NCBI GenBank assembly: GCA_028875225.1
Contig: JAPPFB010000002.1
Coordinates: forward strand, 186,001-250,000
Reading direction: 5' to 3'
Source of the DNA: Chloroflexota bacterium
GTDB lineage: Bacteria > Chloroflexota > Dehalococcoidia > Bin125
Length of the DNA stretch: 64,000 nucleotides
Below, piece after piece: positions 39,928 to 49,908 of this stretch; position 1 is the stretch's first letter, and every line of letters starts with the position of its first letter. The notes below the pieces were generated by a model. That model was not told the DNA's origin and searched no databases. It worked only from the letters and a program-made list of their open reading frames with translations. A program made the position numbers and the translations under genes.

Positions 39928-41652
39928 TTAGAAGCCGCGGTAGCGGTTGGCGATCGGGAAGCGGCGGTCGCGTCCAAACGAGCGCGGCGTGATCCTCAGT
40001 CCCGGCGCGGCCTGGCGACGCTTGTACTCCGCGCCGGTCACCAGCGACATCACCCGCTTGACGTCCGTCTCGTCGAATCCCGACTCGACGATTTCATCGA
40101 GCGAGCGATCCTCTTCCACAAACGCTTCGAGGATTGGGTCGAGCCGCTCGTACGGCATCAACGACTGCTCATCGAACTGGTCGGGGCGCAACTCGGCGCT
40201 GGGCGGTTTGGTCAGGACCGACACGGGAATGATCCCTCGTCCGGCGCGTTCATTGACCAGCTCGGACAGCCGATAGACGAGCAACTTGGGCACATCCTGG
40301 ATCACGGCCAGCCCGCCGGTCATATCGCCGTAGAGCGTCGTGTACCCCGTGGCCGACTCGCTCTTGTTGGACGTGGTCAACACCAGCGCCCCGGTCTTGT
40401 TCGATATCGCCATCATCAGCACGCCGCGGATGCGGGCCTGGAGGTTCTCCTCGGTCACGTCCTGCGCCAAACCCTCGAACAATGGCGCGAGGGTGTCGAT
40501 GTTGGATTGATACGGACCCTCGATCGGCAGGACATCCATGCGGATGCCGAGGTTGTCGGCCAGCGCCCGCGCATCGGCGACGCTGCCTTCCGAGGAGTAT
40601 CGGGACGGCATCGAGACGCCGCGCACGTGTTCCGGGCCCAATGCGTCAACAGCGACCACGGCCGTCAGGGTCGAGTCGATCCCGCCGGACAGCGCAATCA
40701 CGACGTCGCTGAACCCGGTCTTGTGGACGTAGTCGCGGGTGCCGAGGACCAGCGCTTCGTAGATTTGCTCGTCGTCGGTAAGCGAATCGATCAGCTCGGA
40801 GTCCAGAGCCGGACCCCGCTCGGCCGGCCGATCGCTGGACACGGATCGCAACTCGGCCTGCGCCTGCGGCAGGCGGCGCAAGCGTGGATCGTGCAGCCGC
40901 GTCTGACGTACCTCCTCGACATCGAGGTCCACGGTGAGCAGATGCTCGCGGAACATCGGCGCCCGCGCAATCAGGTCGCCGCCGGGTCCGAAGACCGTCG
41001 AACCGCCGTCGAAGATCAGGTGGTCCTGTCCGCCGACGAGGTTGCAGTAGAGGGTCAGGACGGCGTTGTCCGACGCTCGTGTGGCCAGCATCTGCTCGCG
41101 CTGCATCGATTTGCCGGCATGGAACGGCGACCCGTTGATGTTGACGACCACCTCCGCGCCCGCCAGGCACTGATCCTGCATCGGACCGGAGGAGTACCAG
41201 ATGTCTTCGCAGATCGTGACGCCGACGCGAGCACCGGCGATGTCGAAGAGTTGCACGCCGGTGCCCGGGCGGAAGTAGCGCGCCTCGTCGAAAACGCCGT
41301 AGTTGGGCAGGTACTGCTTGTGATAGGCGCCCGCCAGATGGCCATCGTGGACGACCGCGGCAGCATTGAAGATGTCGTGCGCATAGTCAACGAAGCCGAT
41401 GACAGCGGTGACATGCAATCCGCTGGTTGCATCGCGGACGCGCTGGAGCGTCGCGAGGTTGTCCTCGACGAAGCCGCGTCTGAGTACAAGATCTTCGGGC
41501 GGGTAGCCGGTCAGCGCCAACTCGGGAAACGCGACCAGGTCTGCGCCGATCGACTCCGCTTCGCGGATCCGGTCGATGATCTTGGCAGCGTTGCCCTCCA
41601 GATCACCGACGGTCGAATTGATCTGCGCCAGGGAGGCGCGCAAACGTCGCAC
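39928..41652 (-). CDS. nadE: Glutamine-dependent NAD+ synthetase
   Basis: A 574-residue two-domain enzyme that amidates nicotinic acid adenine dinucleotide to NAD+. The N-terminal glutaminase (CN hydrolase) has AFPELALTGYPPEDL (Glu about 44), YHKQYLPNYGVFDE (Lys) and GVTICEDIWY (Cys about 152). The C-terminal synthetase has the PP-loop VIALSGGIDSTLTA (about 317-330), followed by TTSNKSESATGY and GRDRRFPIANRYR at the end. The length is normal for the glutamine-using form. Divergent from the ABC exporter gene at 41720. Confidence 0.95.
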   Translation of the reverse strand: MRRLRASLAQINSTVGDLEGNAAKIIDRIREAESIGADLVAFPELALTGYPPEDLVLRRGFVEDNLATLQRVRDATSGLHVTAVIGFVDYAHDIFNAAAVVHDGHLAGAYHKQYLPNYGVFDEARYFRPGTGVQLFDIAGARVGVTICEDIWYSSGPMQDQCLAGAEVVVNINGSPFHAGKSMQREQMLATRASDNAVLTLYCNLVGGQDHLIFDGGSTVFGPGGDLIARAPMFREHLLTVDLDVEEVRQTRLHDPRLRRLPQAQAELRSVSSDRPAERGPALDSELIDSLTDDEQIYEALVLGTRDYVHKTGFSDVVIALSGGIDSTLTAVVAVDALGPEHVRGVSMPSRYSSEGSVADARALADNLGIRMDVLPIEGPYQSNIDTLAPLFEGLAQDVTEENLQARIRGVLMMAISNKTGALVLTTSNKSESATGYTTLYGDMTGGLAVIQDVPKLLVYRLSELVNERAGRGIIPVSVLTKPPSAELRPDQFDEQSLMPYERLDPILEAFVEEDRSLDEIVESGFDETDVKRVMSLVTGAEYKRRQAAPGLRITPRSFGRDRRFPIANRYRGF

Positions 41653-41719
41653 ACAGGCTCCTCAGCTGCACGTGGCCCGACGGTTCGCAGCGTATCGCAC
41701 GGCGGATAAACTTTGAGCC

Positions 41720-42685
41720 GTGCCGAACGCCGAGACCGAAGTCGCAACTGCCGCACTGCCGGCTCAGTTGAGTGGAGCCACCTTCTGGTGGCAGGAGGGA
41801 CGCGGCGCCGGTGAGATCGATCTCAGCGTCCGAGCGGGCGAAGTCGTCACCCTGCTCGGGCCGAACGGCGCCGGCAAATCCACCATCCTGAAGATGCTGA
41901 GCGGCGAGATCGAGCCGCAACAGGGCTCGGTCACGATCTTCGACCAACCGCACGGGCGCGAAGCAAGGCGCCGAATCGGGCTCGTACTCCAGGAACCCAG
42001 CACCGACGACTTGATGACGTTGCAGGAGACCTTGCAGCTTCACGGGCGGTTGTTCGGACTCCGAGGGTCAACACTGCAGCGCCGCTGCGACGAGCTGCTC
42101 GATTCGCTCGGGCTCGGCGATCGCGCCGGCGACCGATGCGAGACCCTCTCCGGAGGCCTGAGACGCCGACTGGATATTGCCCGCGCGCTGCCGCATGAAC
42201 CCGACCTGCTGCTGCTCGACGAACCGACCCTGGCGCTCGATCCCGACTCCAGCGCCGCGATCTGGGAGGCGCTGAGCGAGAAGGTATCGGCCGGCGCGGC
42301 AGTGGTCGTCTGCTCGAACGACACGGCCGAGGCTGAAGCGTATGCGGACCGCGTGGTCATCGTCAGCGATGGGCGAGTCGTGGCGGAAGATAGTCCCAGC
42401 AACTTGACTGACGGGCTGCTCCACGACGCGTTGGAGCTGGACTGGCCGTCGGCCACCGGGGACGACATTGCAGAACTCGAGCGATGGCACGGCGTAGGGA
42501 CGGTGTTGTGGACGGAGGATCAACTCGTCCTGACAGTTGAGAACTCCAGCGAGACCGTGCCGCAGCTGTTCCAGCGCTATGGCTCCAGGATCACCGGCTG
42601 CCGGACTCGCGAGTCGAGTCTGCGCGATGCCTGGTTTCAGATCGTCGGTCGGCCGTTGACCGACAGCCGCGAGGACCAACGGTGA
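41720..42685 (+). CDS. ABC exporter ATP-binding protein (ABC-2 type)
   Basis: A 321-residue ABC ATPase with LLGPNGAGKSTILKML (Walker A, about 50), ETLSGGLRRRLDIARALPHEPD (signature) and LLLLDEPTLALDPDS (Walker B). The DrrA/CcmA-like layout and a C-terminal substrate-side extension (~100 residues) fit an exporter. The downstream permease overlaps by 4 bases. Because the pair precedes a lipoprotein and faces the cytochrome oxidase cluster, a role in oxidase or heme/copper handling is possible but not shown. Confidence 0.88.
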   Translation: MPNAETEVATAALPAQLSGATFWWQEGRGAGEIDLSVRAGEVVTLLGPNGAGKSTILKMLSGEIEPQQGSVTIFDQPHGREARRRIGLVLQEPSTDDLMTLQETLQLHGRLFGLRGSTLQRRCDELLDSLGLGDRAGDRCETLSGGLRRRLDIARALPHEPDLLLLDEPTLALDPDSSAAIWEALSEKVSAGAAVVVCSNDTAEAEAYADRVVIVSDGRVVAEDSPSNLTDGLLHDALELDWPSATGDDIAELERWHGVGTVLWTEDQLVLTVENSSETVPQLFQRYGSRITGCRTRESSLRDAWFQIVGRPLTDSREDQR

Positions 42686-43473
42686 TCGACGCGGCATATG
42701 CATCCTGGGCCTTGCTCAGCCGCGATCTGCGCGCCGTGGCCCGGTCCAGATCGCAGCTCTACTCTTCGCTGCTGTTTCCCCTGATGCTGCTGGCGCTGCT
42801 CGGCACGGGCGTCTCCAGTGGGCTCGCGCCGACGTCACCGCGAATCCTCGACGGCGATTACACCTCGTATCTCGCGCCGGGCATGATCGCGATGACGGCG
42901 CTGTTCTCTTCCACTTTCTCCAGCGCCGGCTTCTACCGCGACCGCGAGAGCGGTCTGCTGCGGGCGATGCTCGCCTCGCCGCACAGCGCGCAGACCATCC
43001 TCTTCGGCAAGGCGCTCGGCGCGATCCTGATCGGCACGATCCAGGCACTCGCGGTGCTGGTGCTCGCAGTGATGATTCCGGGGATTGATCTGGCCTGGCA
43101 GTTCGGCTGGTTGGGCGGCGTCGCCACGGTCGTCGTCACCATCCTCGCGCTCAACTTCATGCTCTCGGGGCTCTCGCTGCTGCTGGCGGTGCGGATCAAG
43201 ACCATGCAGGGATTCCACCTGATCATGAACCTCGTCCTGTTCCCGCTGTTTTTTCTCTCCGGAGCATTCTTCCCACTCGACCAGGTGCCGACCTGGCTGG
43301 AAGCGATCGGATACATGAACCCGCTGACCTACGCCGTTGACCTGCTCCACTACGCGTCGTACGCAAACTCTTCCAACGGGTTGATTGGGCCCTTGATCGA
43401 CGGTCTGGTGCTCGGCGGACTGGCCGTGCTGCTGTTCGCCGTCGGTCTGAGGCGGGCGCCGAGGGCGGTGTGA
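42682..43473 (+). CDS. ABC-2 type permease
   Basis: A 263-residue membrane protein with six helices. The core SAGFYRDRESGLLRAMLASPHSAQTILFGKALGA is the ABC-2 family coupling region and PLFFLSGAFFPLDQVPTWL..IGYMNPLTYAVDLLHYA is the C-terminal signature. It forms the exporter with the ATPase encoded directly upstream. Confidence 0.88.
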   Translation: MIDAAYASWALLSRDLRAVARSRSQLYSSLLFPLMLLALLGTGVSSGLAPTSPRILDGDYTSYLAPGMIAMTALFSSTFSSAGFYRDRESGLLRAMLASPHSAQTILFGKALGAILIGTIQALAVLVLAVMIPGIDLAWQFGWLGGVATVVVTILALNFMLSGLSLLLAVRIKTMQGFHLIMNLVLFPLFFLSGAFFPLDQVPTWLEAIGYMNPLTYAVDLLHYASYANSSNGLIGPLIDGLVLGGLAVLLFAVGLRRAPRAV

Positions 43474-43477
43474 GCAG

Positions 43478-44371
43478 ATGAACAATTCCCGTCAGTCGCT
43501 TGCGCTCCTGAGTGGCGCCTTCGGGATCGTCCTGGCCGTACTGGCGATCGTGGGCTGCGGCGAATCGACCGACCGGCGGGTCATCACCTCATCAGAGGCG
43601 GCGTTCGTCCCGGTCATCGAGTCGTCGGACATCCACGTCGGGGTCCCGCGCCTGGTGCTGACCTTGTTGGAACGCGACAAGCAGCCGCAGTTCCCCGAGG
43701 ACGCAGAGTTCCGCATCCGTTACTTCGACCCGACCGAAGACGGGATCAAGTTTCACTCGGAAGCAGCGCTCCGAGAGATTGACGTTGAAGGACTGCGCTA
43801 CTTGATCGCCTCGAACCCGCCCTTTGCTGCGGCGGGACAATGGGCGCTCGCCGTGACCGTCGACTTGCCCGATGGCACTGCTGAAAGCACGCCCCGCTTG
43901 CCGTTCCTGGTTCGCGGGACGGCCAGGGGCCTCACAGCAGGCGATCAGGCGCCGCGGGTCGACACACCGACGATCTCCGATGGCGTGCTTGAGCGAATGG
44001 CCGAACCAGGACCGGAAGCTCGTGATTTGTACGAGCGCTCCGCGTCTGAGTTGATCGCCAGGGGGGAGCCGTTTCTGATCGTCTGGGCGTCGGCGGAACG
44101 GTGCGCGGGCAGGCGCGCCTGCGCACGAGCGCTGGAGCAGGCGATCGAAGTGCTACAACAAGAAACACTCGCGGTTCTGCATGTAGAACCCTTCGGCAGG
44201 CCGCGTCCTCAGGCACTGCAAGCCCTGATCGATGAGGCCAACGAGGCCTGGTCGATCGAGGCGGAGCCGCAGTTCTTCCTCGTTGACCGGGATGGTCTGG
44301 TCGCGGCGCGATTCGAGATTATCGTGGAACGGGCGGAACTGGAAGCGGCCGTCGAGAGGTTGGTTCGCTAG
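43478..44371 (+). CDS. Lipoprotein with a thioredoxin-like C-terminal domain
   Basis: A 297-residue protein with a signal peptide ending in lipobox AIVGC (Cys about 27). The first half (VPRLVLTLLERDKQPQFPEDAEFRIRYFDP) is an immunoglobulin-like beta domain. The second half runs PFLIVWASAERCAGRRACARAL, then HVEPFGRPRPQALQALIDEANEAWSIEAEPQFFLVDRDGLVAARFEI, the order of a thioredoxin or Sco/redoxin fold. Its two cysteines are five residues apart (CxxxxxC) rather than CxxC or CxxxC. Its stop shares CTAG with the stop of ctaB on the other strand. A role in oxidase maturation is inferred from its position. Confidence 0.72.
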   Translation: MNNSRQSLALLSGAFGIVLAVLAIVGCGESTDRRVITSSEAAFVPVIESSDIHVGVPRLVLTLLERDKQPQFPEDAEFRIRYFDPTEDGIKFHSEAALREIDVEGLRYLIASNPPFAAAGQWALAVTVDLPDGTAESTPRLPFLVRGTARGLTAGDQAPRVDTPTISDGVLERMAEPGPEARDLYERSASELIARGEPFLIVWASAERCAGRRACARALEQAIEVLQQETLAVLHVEPFGRPRPQALQALIDEANEAWSIEAEPQFFLVDRDGLVAARFEIIVERAELEAAVERLVR

Positions 44372-45297
44372 ACCAGCACGTCGAGTCCAACGGCTGCGAA
44401 GACGATGAACAGGTACGCGATCGAGGCGAAGAAGAGCCGCATCGGCGGGGCCTGGTTGCGCCAGACCTGCCAGGCGATCCAGATGAACGCAGCGCCCGAA
44501 ATGGCGCACGTGGTCAGGTAACACCAGCTGAGATGACCGCCGAGCGGTCCGAGCAAGCTCACGGCAACCAGCCCAACCGAGTAGATCATGAGCTGCTTGC
44601 GCGTCTCGCGTTCGCCGGCGACGACCGGCAGCATCGGCACGTCGGCCCTGGCGTAGTCCTCGCGATACTTGAGCGCGAGAGCCCAGAAGTGCGGCGGCGT
44701 CCACATGAAGATGACCAGGAACAGGATGAACGGCGTCCAGGTGACCTCACCGGTCACGGCGGCCCAGCCGACCAGCGGAGGGATCGATCCGGCCGCTCCG
44801 CCGATCACGATGTTTTGCGTGGTCGAGCGCTTGAGCCAGACCGTGTAGACGAGCACGTAGAAGAGCACGGCGGCCTCGGCCAGCAGCGCCGACAAGAGGT
44901 TGACGGTGAGGGCGAGCTGGATCCCGCCCAGGGTCGCGAGCAACACGCCCCAGGCCAGCGCCTGCCAGGGCTGAACGACGCCGGCAGGCAATGGCCGCCC
45001 GGCCGTCCGCTCCATGATCGCGTCGATATCGCGGTCGAACCACTGATTGAACGTGTTGGCGCCACCCGCGGTCAGGATTCCGCCCAGCAGCGTGAGCAGG
45101 ATCAGCACCAGCCCCTCGCCGAAGCTTCCCTTTGGCCAGCCATCGGCGGCGACGATCATGGTCGGAACGGTGGTGACCAGGAGCAGGCCGATGATGCCGG
45201 GCTTGGTCAGATCCCAGAGTCCCCGCGCGAATTCAAGCGCGCGCCGTGAACTGAGAAGCGAGGCCGGTCGGTCGAGTGTGAGCGGACGATCGGTCAT
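44368..45297 (-). CDS. ctaB: Protoheme IX farnesyltransferase (heme O synthase)
   Basis: A 309-residue, eight- or nine-helix prenyltransferase of the UbiA family that adds a farnesyl group to heme b to give heme O. The Asp-rich motif NTFNQWFDRDIDAIMERTAGRPLP (about 82-105) and the second motif WALALKYREDYARADVPMLPVV are intact. It overlaps ctaA upstream by 4 bases and ends the cox cluster. Convergent with the lipoprotein gene. Confidence 0.95.
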   Translation of the reverse strand: MTDRPLTLDRPASLLSSRRALEFARGLWDLTKPGIIGLLLVTTVPTMIVAADGWPKGSFGEGLVLILLTLLGGILTAGGANTFNQWFDRDIDAIMERTAGRPLPAGVVQPWQALAWGVLLATLGGIQLALTVNLLSALLAEAAVLFYVLVYTVWLKRSTTQNIVIGGAAGSIPPLVGWAAVTGEVTWTPFILFLVIFMWTPPHFWALALKYREDYARADVPMLPVVAGERETRKQLMIYSVGLVAVSLLGPLGGHLSWCYLTTCAISGAAFIWIAWQVWRNQAPPMRLFFASIAYLFIVFAAVGLDVLV

Positions 45298-46352
45298 CCG
45301 TTGCGCTCACTCTCCGCCGACAGGCCTGCGTCGGCGACACCGGGCGGTTGCAACCCCGGCGTTGCCTCTGCGTCGCTGCGCAGACCGCCGGCGCGGTAGA
45401 TCGCCAGCAGCGCCGCGCCTGAGACCAGCAACCAGGTGATCGAGCCCATCGACAGGTGGAGCGCTCGAGCCCAGGCATCGAAGTTGATCCAGATCATTGC
45501 CGCACCGATGAAGATCTGAGCGACATAGAGCGTCGCCGCGCCATGGACCATGAAGGTCAGGCCGCGCGCGCGAGGTCGCAGCATGACCACGCCCATTGAC
45601 GCGCCGAAGAGGGCGATCGCGCCGAAGAGGACCAGGAATCGATGTCCCATGTTCCATTGAGCGTACTCGCCGTCGGGAAACAATCCGCCATAGCAGAGCG
45701 GCCAGTTGTTGCCGCAGGCCGCGCCGCCGGGCCCGACGTGCGCGCCGGCGTCGGGCCCGGCGCCGACGTGGGTGACATACGAGCCAACCACCACGACGGC
45801 ATAGACGAGCAGGGCCGTGAGCAACGCCACCCAGGCGTAGTTCCGCGCCTGCGAGGGAGAATCGGACCCGAGCGGCGCCTCGTCGTCGCTGCTGACGACA
45901 CGCCACTGGAATGTACTGAGCCACGAACATGCGACCACCATCAGGATCAGCATTGCGGTCGCGAGATGCAGCGTGACGATCAGTTCTTCGAGGCGCTCGG
46001 TCACGGTCAGGCCGCCGAGCACGACCTGCACGGCCAGCAGCGGAATCGAGAGCACGGCCGGCAGCCAGATGCGCTTCCGATCCCGATGCCTCAGCCAGGC
46101 CACGATCGCGTAGCCGAGGATGATGAAGCCCATGATCGCGGCGACCAGCCGGTGGGTCCATTCGAGCCACACCTGGTGTGCGGCGAACTCACCGAAATCG
46201 CCCGACGGGATGACCGCGCCATAGCAGCCCGGCCAGTCGGGACACGCCAGACCGGAACCGGTCACGCGAACAATCCCGCCCAGCGCCGTCAGCACGAGCA
46301 GGCCGAACACCAGCCCGAGGCCGACACGCTGAAATCTGGTCATCGACGCCAT
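45294..46352 (-). CDS. ctaA: Heme A synthase, COX15/CtaA family
   Basis: A 352-residue, eight-helix membrane enzyme that oxidises heme O to heme A for the oxidase. The two cysteine pairs of the CtaA type are present: GLACPDWPGCYG and GAACGNNWPLCYG. Conserved histidines are in FAAHQVWLEWTHRLVA, VTLHLATAMLI and WNMGHRFLVLFG. ATG 46352 (MASMTRFQRVG) is preferred over the 46514 start, whose extra 54 residues would overlap the CtaG gene and lack family character. Confidence 0.94.
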   Translation of the reverse strand: MASMTRFQRVGLGLVFGLLVLTALGGIVRVTGSGLACPDWPGCYGAVIPSGDFGEFAAHQVWLEWTHRLVAAIMGFIILGYAIVAWLRHRDRKRIWLPAVLSIPLLAVQVVLGGLTVTERLEELIVTLHLATAMLILMVVACSWLSTFQWRVVSSDDEAPLGSDSPSQARNYAWVALLTALLVYAVVVVGSYVTHVGAGPDAGAHVGPGGAACGNNWPLCYGGLFPDGEYAQWNMGHRFLVLFGAIALFGASMGVVMLRPRARGLTFMVHGAATLYVAQIFIGAAMIWINFDAWARALHLSMGSITWLLVSGAALLAIYRAGGLRSDAEATPGLQPPGVADAGLSAESERNG

Positions 46353-46470
46353 CTGCCGGTGCTCCGGATTTGTGGTCGCGACGCTTGCGATGCCGCTTAA
46401 GTGTCGCACTTCTACGCGTACCGGCGAGATTTCTGGGCGGCCGACAACCACCTGATCGCAAACTGATTGG

Positions 46471-47481
46471 CTATTGATCGCCCGGTCGCGGGCCGAGTGT
46501 GGGGACCTCGCCATGGACGCGGATCTGCATGTCGCGGACTGCGTCGTTGCGGCGATCCTTGAAGCCCTCGCGCTCAGCCCAGTAGTAGACCGTGACGATG
46601 ATCGCGAGCGCGAACATCATCGATCCGGGTACCCACATGATCCCGGCGCCGATGCGTTGATCGAGCAGCGCGTCGGGCCCCCATTCGCGGACCGCCGCCG
46701 CGGTCGCGTAGGTGTCGTAGACGGGTTCGCCGACGTTGATCAGAATCAGTCCGAGTCCGATGTTCTGCAGGATCGCCACAACCAGCAGCGCGCAGCGCCA
46801 GACGTGATGGGGACGCAGCCGGGTCGCGTCGACGCCGATCACGAGCCACCAGAGCAGCACGGCGCCGAACAGGAATACGCCGTGCTCGACGAAGTGGACC
46901 GCTTCGGAGGCGATCGCCGCGTCGTAGGCGTCGGGCCAGTGCCAGCTCCAGACGCTGGCGATGTAGATCACGATCGCCGAGGGCGGCCAGGTCAGCGCGC
47001 GGACCAGGCGAGAGTTGAGGAACGGGACGAGATAGGTCGTCCGGACCCGAGGCGACGCGGCTCGCAGGGCCAGGGTGGCCGGCGCGCCGAGCAGCATCAG
47101 CGGCGCGACGATCATCGTGATCATCACGTGCTGGATCATGTGCATCCAGAAGAGGTCGTCCGAATAGGTGTCGACCGGCGACATCAGGCCGAGGATCATC
47201 ACGACCCAGCCGGCCGCAAAGGACCATGCGTGCCAGCGCGGGAAATGGAAACTGGGCGAGTCTCGGCGCAGCCGGTAGTAGCCCCAGGCGTACAGACCAC
47301 CCACCACGATCACGATCGCCAGGCCGGGCGCGTCGACACTCCAGACCTGCAGGGCATTCAGGAGCTCGCCCGACTCGGCATAGCGGCCGTCGTGGGCCAG
47401 CAGACCCGTGGGCAGCAGAACTGCTGCGAGGGCAGCGATTGCCGCGACCAGCGCCGTCAGCGCTCGCGGTCTCCTGGTCAC
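46471..47481 (-). CDS. ctaG: Cytochrome c oxidase assembly protein CtaG (caa3 type)
   Basis: A 336-residue polytopic protein of the caa3-CtaG family, needed for formation of the caa3 oxidase CuB centre in Bacillus. WMHMIQHVMITMIVAPLMLLGAPA and SWHWPDAYDAAIASEAVHFVEHGVFLFGAVLLWW are the signature segments, rich in His/Met that could bind copper. It lies between CoxC and CtaA in the cluster, 13 bases after CoxC. Confidence 0.9.
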   Translation of the reverse strand: MTRRPRALTALVAAIAALAAVLLPTGLLAHDGRYAESGELLNALQVWSVDAPGLAIVIVVGGLYAWGYYRLRRDSPSFHFPRWHAWSFAAGWVVMILGLMSPVDTYSDDLFWMHMIQHVMITMIVAPLMLLGAPATLALRAASPRVRTTYLVPFLNSRLVRALTWPPSAIVIYIASVWSWHWPDAYDAAIASEAVHFVEHGVFLFGAVLLWWLVIGVDATRLRPHHVWRCALLVVAILQNIGLGLILINVGEPVYDTYATAAAVREWGPDALLDQRIGAGIMWVPGSMMFALAIIVTVYYWAEREGFKDRRNDAVRDMQIRVHGEVPTLGPRPGDQ

Positions 47482-47494
47482 GGGCCGGTCCGCG

Positions 47495-48115
47495 TCAGCT
47501 GAGGAAGAAGACGAGCGGGAAGATCACCAGCAACCACACGAAGCCCACAAAGTGCCAGTAGAGCGTCGCCGCCTCAATCGCCGTGTTGCGCTTGGCGTCG
47601 AAGTGTCCGAGCAGACCCCGCAACCACTGGGCGAAGATGAAGACCAGCCCGCCGATCACGTGCGCTCCGTGGAAGCCGGTCAACGTGTAGAACGTCGCCG
47701 CGTAGGGGCCGTCGGAGATGCCGAAGCCGGCATGGCTCCACTCGAAGTATTGGTTGATGATGAACGCCGTGCCAACCACCAGCACGATGGCCATGTTGAT
47801 CAGCATCGCCTTGCGGTTGCCCTTGCGAATCGCAAAGGCGGCGAACTGCATCGGAATACTGGTCGAGACCAGGAGCACGGTGAACAGGATCGGCAGCACG
47901 TGAGCACCCTCGACCCGGTGCGCGCCGTTGGTCGGCTCCCAAACCAGGGTGTCGCTGTGCAGGGCGAGCATCGCCGCGATCAGCCCGGAGAAGAACATGA
48001 TCTCCGAGAAGATGAAGAAGATGATGCCCCACAGTCCGGTCGTCATCGGCTCGTCGCCGACGAGGAAACTGCGGACCGGATGCACGCGCTTGTGCGGGAT
48101 GGCGCTGGCTGCCAT
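47495..48115 (-). CDS. coxC: Cytochrome c oxidase subunit III
   Basis: A 206-residue, five-helix subunit. GIIFFIFSEIMFFSGLIAAM, EGAHVLPILFTVLLVSTSIPMQFA and FYTLTGFHGAHVIGGLVFIF (the conserved E..H pair) are family motifs, and the C-terminus AATLYWHFVGFVWLLVIFPLVFFLS is characteristic. It starts 2 bases after the subunit I stop. It supports proton and oxygen access to subunit I in the inner membrane. Confidence 0.94.
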   Translation of the reverse strand: MAASAIPHKRVHPVRSFLVGDEPMTTGLWGIIFFIFSEIMFFSGLIAAMLALHSDTLVWEPTNGAHRVEGAHVLPILFTVLLVSTSIPMQFAAFAIRKGNRKAMLINMAIVLVVGTAFIINQYFEWSHAGFGISDGPYAATFYTLTGFHGAHVIGGLVFIFAQWLRGLLGHFDAKRNTAIEAATLYWHFVGFVWLLVIFPLVFFLS

Positions 48116-48117
48116 GA

Positions 48118-49857
<1,740 letters not shown>

Positions 49858-49908
49858 CGTTTCGCCTCCCTCTGCGTGTTCCCCTGAACGCGTCGCGCCG
49901 TGGCGGGG

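Noticed and set aside
39919-41709. 596-residue open frame on the plus strand
   Set aside because: Complementary to nadE; the third-position GC of nadE removes stops from the opposite strand. No recognisable domain.
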